Assembly: GCA_052035915.1 (NCBI GenBank)
Contig: JBPOHE010000116.1
Coordinates: 1-47,817 of the forward strand
DNA from: JBPOHE01 sp052035915
Lineage (GTDB): Bacteria; Pseudomonadota; Gammaproteobacteria; Chromatiales; Chromatiaceae
Direction of reading: 5' to 3'
DNA length: 47,817 nucleotides
The position numbers and the translations under genes are program-made. This document shows positions 1 to 13,583 of the stretch, one piece after another; position 1 is the first letter of the stretch; every line of letters starts with the position of its first letter. The notes below the pieces were generated by a model. The model had not been told where the DNA came from. It did no database searches and saw only the letters and a program-made list of their open reading frames with translations.

Positions 1-1
1 C

Positions 2-82
2 ATGATGCGAAAGCTCATCCATGTCGCTTTTGGTGTGCTCAAATCGGGACAACCCTTCAACCCAGCGCTTCATGGAGCTTGA
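2..82 (+). pseudogene. C-terminal end of an IS110-family-like transposase (cut by the window edge)
   Basis: The open frame runs from the window start to a TGA at 80-82 and gives about 26 residues containing MRKLIHVAFGVLKSG and PFNP. This 'MRKL-h-GVLKSGxPF' ending is the usual C-terminus of IS110/IS1111-type transposases (recalled family pattern, not searched). Only the tail is inside the window, so I cannot tell whether the element is intact. A contig ending inside an insertion sequence is a common assembly break. Confidence 0.55.
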
Positions 83-145
83 TTCGGATAACAGTATCTA
101 CGAATATGAACAATAACTATCGAGAAACGGTATTACCGCATTGAT

Positions 146-4765
<4,620 letters not shown>

Positions 4766-4979
4766 GGGTCACTTCCCGTCGAAGGGTAAATCCAGTCGGT
4801 GGTCTCAAGAAAGGCGCGGCCATGGGGCGGGCGATCAGGAGTGTGATCGTATTCCCAGAGGCCGATGGCCGGTGTTTTGAGTAGGGAGGGAAGCTTGGCG
4901 GTATCCGGACGCCGGGGCGGGTGGGTACTGGTGTTCATGGTCTTGCAAGATCAGCGGTGCCTGCCGGGTTTCCTTTCCT

Positions 4980-5213
4980 GGGAATCGGCGAACTCTCTGG
5001 CAAGAGCCAGGCAGTCGTCACGGGACTGAATGAAGACATAGTGGCATCAGGATCGAATCGGCGATTCGGTTCAGGGAGAATCAGGTTGTGGGCCGCGGCG
5101 AAACCGAGATCGGCATTATAAATGGGGCGCCAGATGCGGGTATCGAAAACATCAATCAGCGCCATCGGGCGGGCCGAAACGGGGATGGCCTCACGCAAAG
5201 CCCATGACAGCAA
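4980..5213 (-). pseudogene. Decayed C-terminal remnant of an HD-GYP response regulator
   Basis: The minus-strand reading contains AIPVSARPMALIDVFDTRI and, further on, RRFDPD. This matches residue for residue the region after the GYP motif in the intact HD-GYP protein at 9567-10745 (AIPFGARLMAVADVYDALI ... HFDPD). The catalytic HD and GYP motifs are absent, no start codon fits a family protein, and the sequence around it is non-coding. I read it as the last third of a lost REC-HD-GYP gene that once lay next to the hybrid kinase at 146-4765, mirroring the intact pair 6070-10745. Confidence 0.5.
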
Positions 5214-5245
5214 GAGCCGGGAGGAATCCTCATGGGCACTCGGTG

Positions 5246-5369
5246 GCTCCGGGCAGGGAGGGAAAATGGCCGATTTTTGTTCTATTTTAGAGAATAATTA
5301 GCTTAAATTAAGATTAATTGTTCTTTATTAAAGAACAAAAAACCTTGCCAAACCGCCCAGGCCCGGAGC
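5246..5369 (+). repeat. GTTCTC-family palindromic element, copy A
   Basis: Intergenic element bounded by a perfect 9-bp inverted repeat, GCTCCGGGC (5246-5254) and GCCCGGAGC (5361-5369). Inside are GGAAAATGGCCGATTTTTG and a perfect 9-bp hairpin TTGTTCTTT/AAAGAACAA (5318-5326 and 5330-5338). It aligns end to end with copy B at 16854-16976. It lies upstream of both divergent hybrid kinases. No coding capacity is seen. Confidence 0.75.
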
Positions 5370-6069
5370 TTCGACAGTTGGATGGGCCAGCCATGACGAC
5401 TTCCCCGTCTTTCGCGGTCGATCCCCGACCCCTTCCCGCGCCTTGCTACCCAGCCAGACGGCGGTCATCTCCACTTCGGCCTTGACCGCATGGGTCCAAG
5501 GCCGACCCGGCTTGGCGGAAAACCAATGCATCGGCTAGGTGGAGAAAATTTTTCATTGTGCGGCCAAGCCAGGTCGCTTCATCATAATACCAATTCCTAT
5601 TAGGTTATCCGCCATCGATGGGAGCACCTGAGCCGCCTGAGACGACAGAATCATAGAAGGCAGGCAGAAAGCCATGGGTAGCGAATCCCAGCTACTTGTC
5701 CGCACCAAGAAGCTGGGTTTCAGCGCTTCGCGCCTCAACACCAGCCTACGAATATCAATAATACCTATTGGGAAATGGTATAACCTTATTCCAGATGCGT
5801 CTATTTCCGGTGTCTTTCCTGGCCGGGACCGGTTTGGCTCAGACTATGGATGGCTGTTGTCGAAGACCGCCGCGATCGCCGTTGCGGGCGAAAGGCGCCG
5901 GGCCAGAGGCCAAAATGGCCAATAATCAGTATGTTATTTGTGTAACAATGATATTTGATTGGTGTTTTCTTTTGGGGGACCGGCTGATGAGGCCGAGGTT
6001 GTGCCCCTATCGACACATGGAAACAGGGAAAATCAGGAAGCGGTCTGAAAATACGGGAATGGGTCATCC
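5370..6069. other. Non-coding stretch upstream of the second hybrid kinase
   Basis: About 700 bases with no convincing gene. It contains an inverted repeat CCCAGCT/AGCTGGG near 5687-5716, within a segment resembling one at 28208-28290 (both share GCGAATCCCAGC and end in CACC(A/G)GCCTAC). The last 150 bases before the kinase start are AT-richer and probably hold its promoter, but I see no clear -35/-10 pair. Confidence 0.4.
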
Positions 6070-9000
6070 ATGAACGAACCCCTGCATCTGCTCATCATCG
6101 ACGCGGTCCGGTCCGGCTCACCGTCGATCGAGGCCCGCCTCGAACACTCTGGGATAGTCGCTCGTTGTCAGCGGGTCGGGACCGAATCCGAGTTCGCCTT
6201 GGCGCTCGCCCGAAGCGGCTGGGATCTGGCGCTGGTGGACCAACAGCCGCCCTTTCTGAATTGGCCCGGGATACTGACGCGCATCACCCTCGCCCAACCC
6301 GATCTGCCGCTCCTGCTGCTCGCCGACGACCTGGGCGAAGATCAGGCCGACTGGTTGTTGTCCCTGGGTTTGACCGATTTTCTTTTCAAGGATTCTCTCG
6401 TCGGGTTGGTGTCCAGCCTCAAACGGGCATTGCGGCGGGCGGAGGAACGGCGGGCGGCGCGGGAGGGCGAAGAACGCCTGCACCTGGCCCTGGAAGCCAC
6501 CAGTATGGGCATCTGGGAACTGGATCTGGCCACCCAGGCCGTATTCTGGTCTTCCGAATGCTACGACCTCGCCGGGCTGGCGCCGGCCCCGATGAATCTG
6601 GCGTCCGTTCTGGAGCGCGTCCATGCCGAGGAGGCCCCGCGGTTGCTGAGCGAGATCGAGGGTACCGTCGCCAACGGCGGTCCCTTCGCCTCCGAGTTCC
6701 GCTTTCGGCGCGCGGATGGGGAGATCCGCTGGATTTCCACCCAGGGAAAGATCCGTTATGACGAGGCCGGTCGGCCCCTCCGGCTCATCGGCACCGCTCA
6801 GGACATCACCGCGCAGCGACGCATCGAGACCAGGTTGCAGCTCCAGAGCGCGGCCCTGGAGGCGGCCGCCAACGCCATCCTCATCACGGATCGGGAGGCC
6901 AGGATCCAGTGGGCCAACCCGGCCTTTTCCACCATGACCGGTTATTCCCTGGACGAGGCCCTGGGGCGTACCCCAGGGGAATTATTGCATTCCGGCATCC
7001 AGAGCCGGGACTTCTATGCCGCACTCTGGGAGACCATCCGCGAAGGCCGGGTCTGGCAAGGCGAGGTGGTGAATCGGCGCAAGGACGGACGCCTCTACCA
7101 CGAAGCCCTGACCATCACCCCGGTCCCGGATACCCGGGGGGAAATCCGTCATTTCATCGCCATCAAGCAGGACATCACCGAGATGCATCAGGCCCATCTC
7201 GCCCTCGAAGCCTCCAAGGAGCAGCTCGAAGCGCTGGTGGCGACGCGCACCGCGGCGCTGGAGGCCACCCGCACCCAGATGCAACTCATCCTGGATTCCA
7301 GCGCCGATGCCCTGTTCGGCTTCGACATCGAGGGCCATTTCACCTTCGTCAACCCGGCGACCTGTCTCCTGCTGGGATACATGCCCGAGGAGCTGATCGG
7401 CGAATCGGTGCATCAGACCATTCATCACTCCCGATCCGACGGGGCGCCTTATCCGGTCGAAGACTGTCCCATGCTCGTCTCGTTACGGGAGCAACGTACC
7501 ATCCGCAACGACGAGGAGGTGTTCTGGCGCGCCGATGGCCGCCCCCTGGCGGTGGAATATGCGATCCAGCCCATGTACCAGCAGGGGGAAATCGTCGGCA
7601 TGGTGGTCGGTTTTCGCGACATCAGCCAACGCAAGGCGGCCGAAGCCGCCCAGAGCGCCGCCTTGGCCGAGGCGGAGCGGCTGGCCCGGGTGCGCTCGGA
7701 GTTTCTCGCCAACATGAGCCATGAGATCCGCACCCCCCTCAGCGCCATGCTGGGGCTGGCGCAGATCGGCCTACGTCAGAGCCAGGAGGTGCGGGTGCGG
7801 GATACCTTCACCCGTATCCTCGACTCCGGGCAACTCCTTCTCAGCCTGATCAACGATATCCTCGACTTCTCCAAGATCGAGGCCGGCAAGTTGCATGTGG
7901 AGGAGGGCTGGGTGGATCTTGGCCAGGTCATCGACCGCGTCTTGAGCCTGACCGCTTCCCAAGCCTATGCCAAGGGCCTGGAATTCCGCGTCGAGGAGGC
8001 CCTGGACCTGCCGTCCGCTTTCGCCGGGGATCAACTCCGACTCTCCCAGGTGTTGGTGAACCTGATCGCCAACGCCGTCAAGTTCACCGAGCAGGGTCGG
8101 GTGAGTCTTCTGCTGCGACGGGAGGACCGGGAACTGGTATTCGGGGTGCGGGATACCGGTATCGGCATGACGGCGGAACAGCTCCAGCGCCTTTTCGCCC
8201 CCTTCGAGCAGGCGGATGGCTCCACCACCCGTCGTTTCGGCGGCAGCGGTCTCGGTCTGGCGATCTGCCAACGCCTGGTCGGCCTCATGGGCGGACGCAT
8301 CGAGGTGCAGAGTCGCGACGGCGCCGGTTCCCTGTTCGAGGTGAGAATCCCCCTGAAACAGGAGGTCTCCCCGCCCAGCCTCCCCCCCGGCAGGCGGGTG
8401 GCCCTCATCGGGTTGCCGGGGGCGGAAGCCTGGCCCTTGGCGGCCTCCCTGGCGGAACGCGGGGTGCAGGCCGAGGTGTTGCGCCTCCAGGATCCCCGGG
8501 TGGCCCAGGCGCAGCTCTTGGTGATCGCCGCCGAGCACCAGGTCCAGGGGCATCTGCTGCGACTGGTCCAGGCCGCCATGCAGCGAGGCCAACGCCTGGC
8601 CCTGGTCTATACCCCGGGGATGGAGATGCTCATCCACCCCGGCCTGAGGGAAGGGGTTCAACTCCTCGAACGCCCTGTGCGCGTCCGACGGATCATCGGC
8701 GCCGCCACCGCCGAACCCAGCGTCGCCGCCCCCCAGGGTCCGGAACGACGGCTCCAGGGCTACCGCATCCTGGCGGCGGAGGATCACCCCATCAACCGCT
8801 TGGTGTTGGAAGATACCCTGAATGATGAAGGGGCCGGGTTCGAATGCGTGGAGAACGGTCTTCAGGCCCTGGAGCGGGTGCGGGGACAAGGCCCGGAGGC
8901 TTACGACCTCGTGCTCATGGACATCCTGATGCCGGAGATGGACGGTTATCAGGCCACCCGGCGTATCCTGGAACTGGCGCCGGATCTGCCCATCATCGGA

Positions 9001-9570
9001 CTCACCGCCCACGCCCTGCCCCAGGAACGGGAACGCTGTCTGGCCGCCGGCATGGTGGAGCATCTGGCCAAGCCGGTGGAGGTGGATGAATTGGTCGCCA
9101 AGATTCGGCACTATGCCCGTCCATCGTCCTCCCATTTTTCCCCGCATCCCGCGGTCTTTGCGATCGGTATCGAACCATCGTCCAGGGCAACCGGCACTTC
9201 CCCCTCGGGCATCGACTGGAGTGGACTGGAGGAACGCTACAAGGGCAAGTCCTCCTTCGTCGATCGACTCGCCGCCGCGGTGCTGGAAAGTCACCTGGAT
9301 ACCCCGGCCCAATTGCGGCAGGAGATCGGACGCCGGGACTTCGAGGCCCTGGAATTCCTCGCCCACAGCTTGAAGGGGGTCGGCGGCGCCCTCATGGCCG
9401 AGGCGCTCTATCAATTGGCCAAGGGTACGGACGAAGCCGCCCTTGGCCGTCAAACCGCCGCCTGGGAGTTGGCCGATCGATTGGCGGTGGAGGTGGAAGG
9501 CTTCCTCGGCCAACTCAAACAACGGCTCACCCCTGTTTTACCTCGCGAAGCCCGGATCGATGCGCCATGA
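6070..9570 (+). CDS. Soluble hybrid sensor histidine kinase (pseudo-REC, 3 PAS, HisKA, HATPase, REC, HPt)
   Basis: A 1166-aa kinase with no predicted membrane segment, so likely cytoplasmic. Domains: receiver-like N-terminus about 5-125, with LALVDQQPP at the phosphoacceptor position but only one acid in the usual Asp pair; PAS about 137-255, 258-380 and 410-525; HisKA with SHEIRTP (His about 551); HATPase with DTGIGM and GSGLGL; a degenerate receiver-like stretch; true receiver with LMDILMPEMDG (Asp about 951); HPt with AHSLKG (His about 1099). Its TGA overlaps the ATG of the REC-HD-GYP gene (ATGA at 9567), so the two are translationally coupled and very probably form one phosphorelay controlling c-di-GMP breakdown. 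Confidence 0.93.
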   Translation: MNEPLHLLIIDAVRSGSPSIEARLEHSGIVARCQRVGTESEFALALARSGWDLALVDQQPPFLNWPGILTRITLAQPDLPLLLLADDLGEDQADWLLSLGLTDFLFKDSLVGLVSSLKRALRRAEERRAAREGEERLHLALEATSMGIWELDLATQAVFWSSECYDLAGLAPAPMNLASVLERVHAEEAPRLLSEIEGTVANGGPFASEFRFRRADGEIRWISTQGKIRYDEAGRPLRLIGTAQDITAQRRIETRLQLQSAALEAAANAILITDREARIQWANPAFSTMTGYSLDEALGRTPGELLHSGIQSRDFYAALWETIREGRVWQGEVVNRRKDGRLYHEALTITPVPDTRGEIRHFIAIKQDITEMHQAHLALEASKEQLEALVATRTAALEATRTQMQLILDSSADALFGFDIEGHFTFVNPATCLLLGYMPEELIGESVHQTIHHSRSDGAPYPVEDCPMLVSLREQRTIRNDEEVFWRADGRPLAVEYAIQPMYQQGEIVGMVVGFRDISQRKAAEAAQSAALAEAERLARVRSEFLANMSHEIRTPLSAMLGLAQIGLRQSQEVRVRDTFTRILDSGQLLLSLINDILDFSKIEAGKLHVEEGWVDLGQVIDRVLSLTASQAYAKGLEFRVEEALDLPSAFAGDQLRLSQVLVNLIANAVKFTEQGRVSLLLRREDRELVFGVRDTGIGMTAEQLQRLFAPFEQADGSTTRRFGGSGLGLAICQRLVGLMGGRIEVQSRDGAGSLFEVRIPLKQEVSPPSLPPGRRVALIGLPGAEAWPLAASLAERGVQAEVLRLQDPRVAQAQLLVIAAEHQVQGHLLRLVQAAMQRGQRLALVYTPGMEMLIHPGLREGVQLLERPVRVRRIIGAATAEPSVAAPQGPERRLQGYRILAAEDHPINRLVLEDTLNDEGAGFECVENGLQALERVRGQGPEAYDLVLMDILMPEMDGYQATRRILELAPDLPIIGLTAHALPQERERCLAAGMVEHLAKPVEVDELVAKIRHYARPSSSHFSPHPAVFAIGIEPSSRATGTSPSGIDWSGLEERYKGKSSFVDRLAAAVLESHLDTPAQLRQEIGRRDFEALEFLAHSLKGVGGALMAEALYQLAKGTDEAALGRQTAAWELADRLAVEVEGFLGQLKQRLTPVLPREARIDAP

Positions 9571-10745
9571 TCAAAACCGACATCCACATCCTGGTCGTCG
9601 ATGACCAACTCGAAAACCGTCTCGTCCTCGATGACTTGTTGAGCGAGCGTTATAGCGTTCAGGCCCTCGGTGACGGGCGGGAACTGATCCATTACCTCCA
9701 GCAAGGTGGCCCGGTGGATCTGATCCTGCTCGATGTGGTCATGCCCGGTCTGGACGGCTTCGATGCCTGTCGCCAGCTCAAGGCCGTGCCCGCTACCCGG
9801 GACATCCCAGTCATCTTTCTGACCAGTCTCGAGAGTGCCGCCGATGAGGAGTTGGGGCTCTCCCTGGGCGCGGCGGACTTCATCCACAAGCCCTTCTCCC
9901 CCGCCATCGTGTTGGCCCGGGTCCGCAACCAGATCGAACTCGCCCGTACCACCCAACTCCTGCGTACCCGCAACGAAGATCTCGAACGCCTGGTCGCCGA
10001 GCGCACCCGGGAAATCCTGTCGCAGGCCGAGGAACTGGTGCAACGCCGACAACAGGTCATGGCCGCTCAGGAGGCCACCATCGCCGCCTTCTGTTCCCTG
10101 GTCGAGGCGCGGGACAATGAAACCGGTAACCATATTCGGCGCACCCAGCATTATGTCCGTCTTCTGGCCGAAGGTCTGCGCTACCACCCCCGTTTCTATG
10201 CCTATCTGGACGAAGAGAATATCCAGATGCTGTACAAGGCCGCCCCGCTGCATGACATCGGCAAGGTGGCCATCCCGGACGCCATCCTGCGTCGCCCCGG
10301 CGTCCTGACAGCGGAAGAATGGGAACTGATGAAGTGTCATTGCGCCCATGGACGCGACATCATCAGTCTCGCCGAACGGGAATTCGCCCCTAGCGGTGGT
10401 TCGCCTTACCTCTCCTATGCCAAGGACATCGCCTACAGCCACCACGAACATTGGGACGGCAGCGGCTATCCGGAAGGCTTGGCCGGGGAGGCGATCCCCT
10501 TCGGCGCCCGCTTGATGGCGGTGGCCGATGTCTACGACGCCCTCATCTCCAATCGCGTCTATAAAGCGGCGATACCCCACGACCAGGCGTTGAACATGAT
10601 CTTCAGACAAAAGGGCATCCACTTCGACCCGGACGTCGTCGACGCCCTGCTCGATCAGGCCGATCTCTTCCACGCCATCGCCCAGCGACACCGGGACAAG
10701 CCGGATCCTGCGGTTGGACTGATTGCGGTGCGAACGGCGGGCTAG
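9567..10745 (+). CDS. Response regulator with HD-GYP domain (c-di-GMP phosphodiesterase type)
   Basis: A 392-aa RpfG-like regulator. The N-terminal receiver (about 5-120) has the acidic pair VVDDQ and phosphoacceptor Asp56 in LILLDVVMPGLDG. A linker coiled coil (about 125-170) leads into an HD-GYP domain with HDIGK (His229-Asp230), HHEHWDGSGYP (GYP at 300-302) and FDPD near the end, the metal and substrate residues expected of an active enzyme. Family members hydrolyse c-di-GMP to pGpG or GMP. The start codon overlaps the stop of the hybrid kinase upstream, so phosphotransfer from that kinase's HPt is the natural inference. Confidence 0.94.
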   Translation: MIKTDIHILVVDDQLENRLVLDDLLSERYSVQALGDGRELIHYLQQGGPVDLILLDVVMPGLDGFDACRQLKAVPATRDIPVIFLTSLESAADEELGLSLGAADFIHKPFSPAIVLARVRNQIELARTTQLLRTRNEDLERLVAERTREILSQAEELVQRRQQVMAAQEATIAAFCSLVEARDNETGNHIRRTQHYVRLLAEGLRYHPRFYAYLDEENIQMLYKAAPLHDIGKVAIPDAILRRPGVLTAEEWELMKCHCAHGRDIISLAEREFAPSGGSPYLSYAKDIAYSHHEHWDGSGYPEGLAGEAIPFGARLMAVADVYDALISNRVYKAAIPHDQALNMIFRQKGIHFDPDVVDALLDQADLFHAIAQRHRDKPDPAVGLIAVRTAG

Positions 10746-10773
10746 AGATTCGGGCTACAGCGGCAGTTTCGCT

Positions 10774-10807
10774 GGGCCGGTACGGCGATCCGAGAGAGTA
10801 CCGGCCC
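10774..10807 (+). terminator. Strong stem-loop after the kinase/HD-GYP operon
   Basis: Perfect 10-bp inverted repeat GGGCCGGTAC (10774-10783) and GTACCGGCCC (10798-10807) with a 14-base loop, starting 28 bases after the HD-GYP stop codon. No U-tract follows, so it may stabilise the 3' end or assist Rho-type termination rather than act alone. Confidence 0.5.
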
Positions 10808-10881
10808 CGGGTATTCGGCGTTCCTTCAGACTGAGCGGCTGAACGAACGAACCTACCTGAAGTGGAGCGGCGAATGCCTAT

Positions 10882-11757
10882 TTATTTGGGGCAGACGCAG
10901 ATATCAACGGAAGAAACCGGTTTGTCGTAGAAAAAGATGGGGGGTGCCGCCATAAAGATACCGGTTTTTTTCAACTCAAGGTAAAGTCGGTTGGCCTTGC
11001 CCAGAACATCATATTCCCACTTTTTATCCATTTCGTTCTCCACTTTGAACGAGAGTTCCGACTCAAGCAGTTTTTTGGTACCCCAATCCCAGCGATTGAC
11101 CAACATCCAATCATAAAATACCGTACCCTCCCACTCGACCCGCATATCATCGAATACGGTTTCGTCCCAATGGGACAAGATTTTCAGCGGAGTGGAGTCC
11201 GACAGAAGTTTCTCCAGTTTGGGGAAATAGTGGCTGAAAAATGCCAGCGTCTCGACCTGGGTGCTACAGCCTTTGACAAATAGGGAGCCGGAGGCGCAAT
11301 ACTTGAGGTTGCTGAAGTGCAGGTCTTCTTCCAGCTTAAATTTGGTGCCGTGCTTGTCATAGTTTTTGGATGCCTGGATATCCGGGAAACAGATGGATTC
11401 TGCCGCGTTCTCGAATAGTAACTCAGGTATGAAATTGTGTTCCTTGCACTTGAGCTTGGTGCGCTTATCGGTGGCTTCGATGGCTAGGGTCAGGTTGTGT
11501 TGCTTCAACAAGTTATTTTTGGTGTCGTAGCGTATGCCTTCCCGATGAATACATTTGTTAATATCAAAATTCAATAGAGGCTCGGTTGCTGCGGTATGTC
11601 TTTTGACGATCGAGGTGATGGTATCCGTGACCAGTTTGAAGAGTTCCTGGTCGACTTTAGCTTTGTTTATGGGTTCTTCGCCCGCTTCGGGTAAAACCAG
11701 TTTCATCTGGAATTCTTTGCTTTTCTGCAGTTCGACTTTATCGTCTTTGTCGCTCAT
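10882..11757 (-). CDS. Orphan protein resembling a degenerate CYTH / triphosphate-tunnel domain
   Basis: A 291-aa protein I do not firmly recognise. I chose the ATG at 11757 because AAGGAG lies eight bases upstream. The N-terminus EFQMKLVLPEAG resembles the opening strand of CYTH enzymes (ExExK, often EIELKLALP). It is followed by IRYDTKNNLL, the usual YYDTPD-xxL step, then TKLKCKE at the position of the conserved lysine strand, and KFKLEEDL where an E-x-E strand is expected. The Arg-x-Arg step of active CYTH enzymes is missing. The tail ends in DICVCPK. Codons are clearly AT-richer than in neighbours, suggesting transfer. It is transcribed away from the Ser/Thr kinase gene. The fold assignment is tentative; polyphosphate or triphosphate binding would be speculation. 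Confidence 0.75.
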   Translation of the reverse strand: MSDKDDKVELQKSKEFQMKLVLPEAGEEPINKAKVDQELFKLVTDTITSIVKRHTAATEPLLNFDINKCIHREGIRYDTKNNLLKQHNLTLAIEATDKRTKLKCKEHNFIPELLFENAAESICFPDIQASKNYDKHGTKFKLEEDLHFSNLKYCASGSLFVKGCSTQVETLAFFSHYFPKLEKLLSDSTPLKILSHWDETVFDDMRVEWEGTVFYDWMLVNRWDWGTKKLLESELSFKVENEMDKKWEYDVLGKANRLYLELKKTGIFMAAPPIFFYDKPVSSVDICVCPK

Positions 11758-11817
11758 GGCATGTACTCCTTGAAGATTGGCGTTCGGAACAGGTTTCGTT
11801 AGCCGCTCAGGGCTAGC

Positions 11818-11889
11818 GGACAAAACCTCCAGCGGCCAGCCAGTCTGGGTTGGCCGTCTGATGGTTATGGGCGTTGTAAGGTTTTGTCC
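11818..11889. repeat. Nested inverted repeat between the CYTH-like gene and the Ser/Thr kinase gene
   Basis: Outer perfect 11-bp arms GGACAAAACCT (11818-11828) and AGGTTTTGTCC (11879-11889) enclose a second pair, CGGCCAGCC and GGTTGGCCG (one mismatch). It lies about 60 bases upstream of the CYTH-like start in the divergent gap. It could be an operator, a cruciform or the footprint of a small mobile element. Confidence 0.5.
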
Positions 11890-12217
11890 GACAGTCCTAA
11901 GTCAGCAAGGGGGTGAGGGGAGAAGGCCGCCTGTCTGCCAGGCTGGAAGTATTTGGCCCCTCGCGATCCCAGTCAAGTTGCCATGGCCCTGGAAGAAGAA
12001 TATGGGCACTGTCGGGAAAGCAAGCCGGGAGTTCTGTGGTGTCGGCGTCGGACTCTGTTTTTTCCCGGCTATTCCTCCCATACTCATCGTCAACAAGCCA
12101 GGCGAGGGGGAGATTTTCATTGAACACTTGGTGGAACCTAGCCCAGGGCTGGACGGCTGCTCGGTGGGTCCTCCCCAGGCCAAGATTGGGTGTGAGGTAT
12201 CGGGACTGGGCTCGGCA

Positions 12218-13528
12218 ATGGATGAAGCCATGAGTTCGCCGCCCTCCTCAGCCTCGCCGGGACTCCCGTTGCCGGATATCCCCGGTTACCGCGTCCAACA
12301 CCTCATCGCCGAAGGCGGCATGGCCAGCGTCTATCTGGCGATCCAGGAATCCCTGAACCGGCCCGTGGCGCTGAAACTGTTGCGGAAATTCGAGCAGCCC
12401 GCCCAGACCGAGCGTTTCCTCAACGAGGCCCGCCTCATCGCCTCCCTCAACCATCGCCACATCATCACCATTCACGATGTGGGGCTCGCCCAGGGACGCC
12501 CCTACATCTCCATGGAGTACCTGCAAGGAGGCGATCTGGAGGCCCGTATCGCCCGGGGGATGAGCGCGGAGGAGGCGCTGGATCTGCTCGAGACCATCGG
12601 CGACTGCCTCGCCCATGTCCACCGGCAGGGCATCATTCATCGCGATATCAAACCGGCCAACATCCTCTTTCACCTGGATGGGACGCCCATCCTCACCGAT
12701 TTCGGCGTCGCCAAGCAAATCCATGTCGAGAGTGGACTCACCCTCGATGGCCTGAGTCTGGGGACTCCCTACTACCTCAGCCCGGAACAGGCCCAATCCA
12801 GCCTGTTGGACGGTCGGACCGATATCTATGGGCTCGGCATCTTGTTTTACGAGATGTTGACCGGGACCAAGCCTTACCAGGGCCGGACCGCGGTGGAGAT
12901 CATTCTGGCCCATATCACCGAACCCATCCCACGCCTTCCTCCCGAACTGCGTCGTTATCAATCCCTGCTGGAACGCCTGATCGCCAAGTCGCCGGACGAT
13001 CGTTTTGCCTCGGCGGAGGCGATGTTGGCCGCTATCCGGGAATTGAACGACGAGGTGACGGATTTCCTGATGTTGGGGACCAGGACCACGGGCCGAGCGA
13101 TGCGGCGCGCCCGCCCTCATGAAGCGCCCCTGATCGGCTCTCCGCCTTTCCTCTGGATGTTGGCGGCGGCGGCACTCAGTACCCTGGTGGTAGTGGTGCT
13201 GTTGCTGATGATCGAGACCGAAACGGCTCTCCAGGTCCAGATTCCCCGGATCGGGACCCGGGGCGAGCCCCCACTCCCAGGTCCCGCCGCGCCCGCCGTA
13301 AGCCCCTCGATACCCGGTATTTCAACCGCCGGACAAGCCGAGCCGGTCAAACCCCCGCCTGCGGCGACCACAACCGGGGAAGAACGCTTGACCGCCCGCT
13401 CCGTTCGCTCCGAACCGGTGCCCGAACCCGCCTCTGTCCAGTTCGGCGCCTGGCCTGATAGCATCCCTGAGGCGGTCCCTCCCCTGGTTCCCGGGGTGGG
13501 ACGACGCCTGCGGGAAAACGAATGGTAA
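12218..13528 (+). CDS. PknB-type membrane Ser/Thr protein kinase
   Basis: From the ATG at 12218 this gives 436 aa; ATG 12230 is equally possible, and the open frame upstream to 11777 shows no family similarity. The kinase domain occupies about 24-290: glycine loop AEGGMASVY, catalytic lysine VALKLL (Lys53), HRDIKPAN (Asp143), TDFG (Asp161), then the APE-like SPEQ segment. A single transmembrane helix lies at about 311-332, followed by a Pro-rich extracytoplasmic tail of roughly 100 residues without PASTA repeats. A PP2C phosphatase begins 55 bases after the stop, the standard kinase/phosphatase pairing. Such pairs often serve type VI secretion or cell-envelope control, but no such genes are in the window, so the substrate is unknown. 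Confidence 0.92.
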   Translation: MDEAMSSPPSSASPGLPLPDIPGYRVQHLIAEGGMASVYLAIQESLNRPVALKLLRKFEQPAQTERFLNEARLIASLNHRHIITIHDVGLAQGRPYISMEYLQGGDLEARIARGMSAEEALDLLETIGDCLAHVHRQGIIHRDIKPANILFHLDGTPILTDFGVAKQIHVESGLTLDGLSLGTPYYLSPEQAQSSLLDGRTDIYGLGILFYEMLTGTKPYQGRTAVEIILAHITEPIPRLPPELRRYQSLLERLIAKSPDDRFASAEAMLAAIRELNDEVTDFLMLGTRTTGRAMRRARPHEAPLIGSPPFLWMLAAAALSTLVVVVLLLMIETETALQVQIPRIGTRGEPPLPGPAAPAVSPSIPGISTAGQAEPVKPPPAATTTGEERLTARSVRSEPVPEPASVQFGAWPDSIPEAVPPLVPGVGRRLRENEW

Positions 13529-13583
13529 GGCCGGCTCCTTTGGCAACCGGGACGGCCAGATTTAAGACAACCTGAGACCCCAC

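Noticed and set aside
5553..5741. 62-codon minus-strand frame in the inter-kinase gap
   Set aside because: It falls in a hairpin-forming repeat-like segment (CCCAGCT/AGCTGGG) also seen near 28208-28290; no ribosome site.
7771..9522. Minus-strand frame of 583 codons opposite the second hybrid kinase
   Set aside because: Antisense shadow; the plus strand carries complete HisKA, HATPase, REC and HPt motifs.
9450..10691. Minus-strand frame of 413 codons opposite the HD-GYP gene
   Set aside because: Antisense shadow of a well-supported gene.
11777..12217. N-terminal extension of the Ser/Thr kinase back to 11777
   Set aside because: The extra 147 residues show no kinase-family similarity, cover the inverted repeat at 11818-11889, and are not needed; ATG 12218 or 12230 is more likely.
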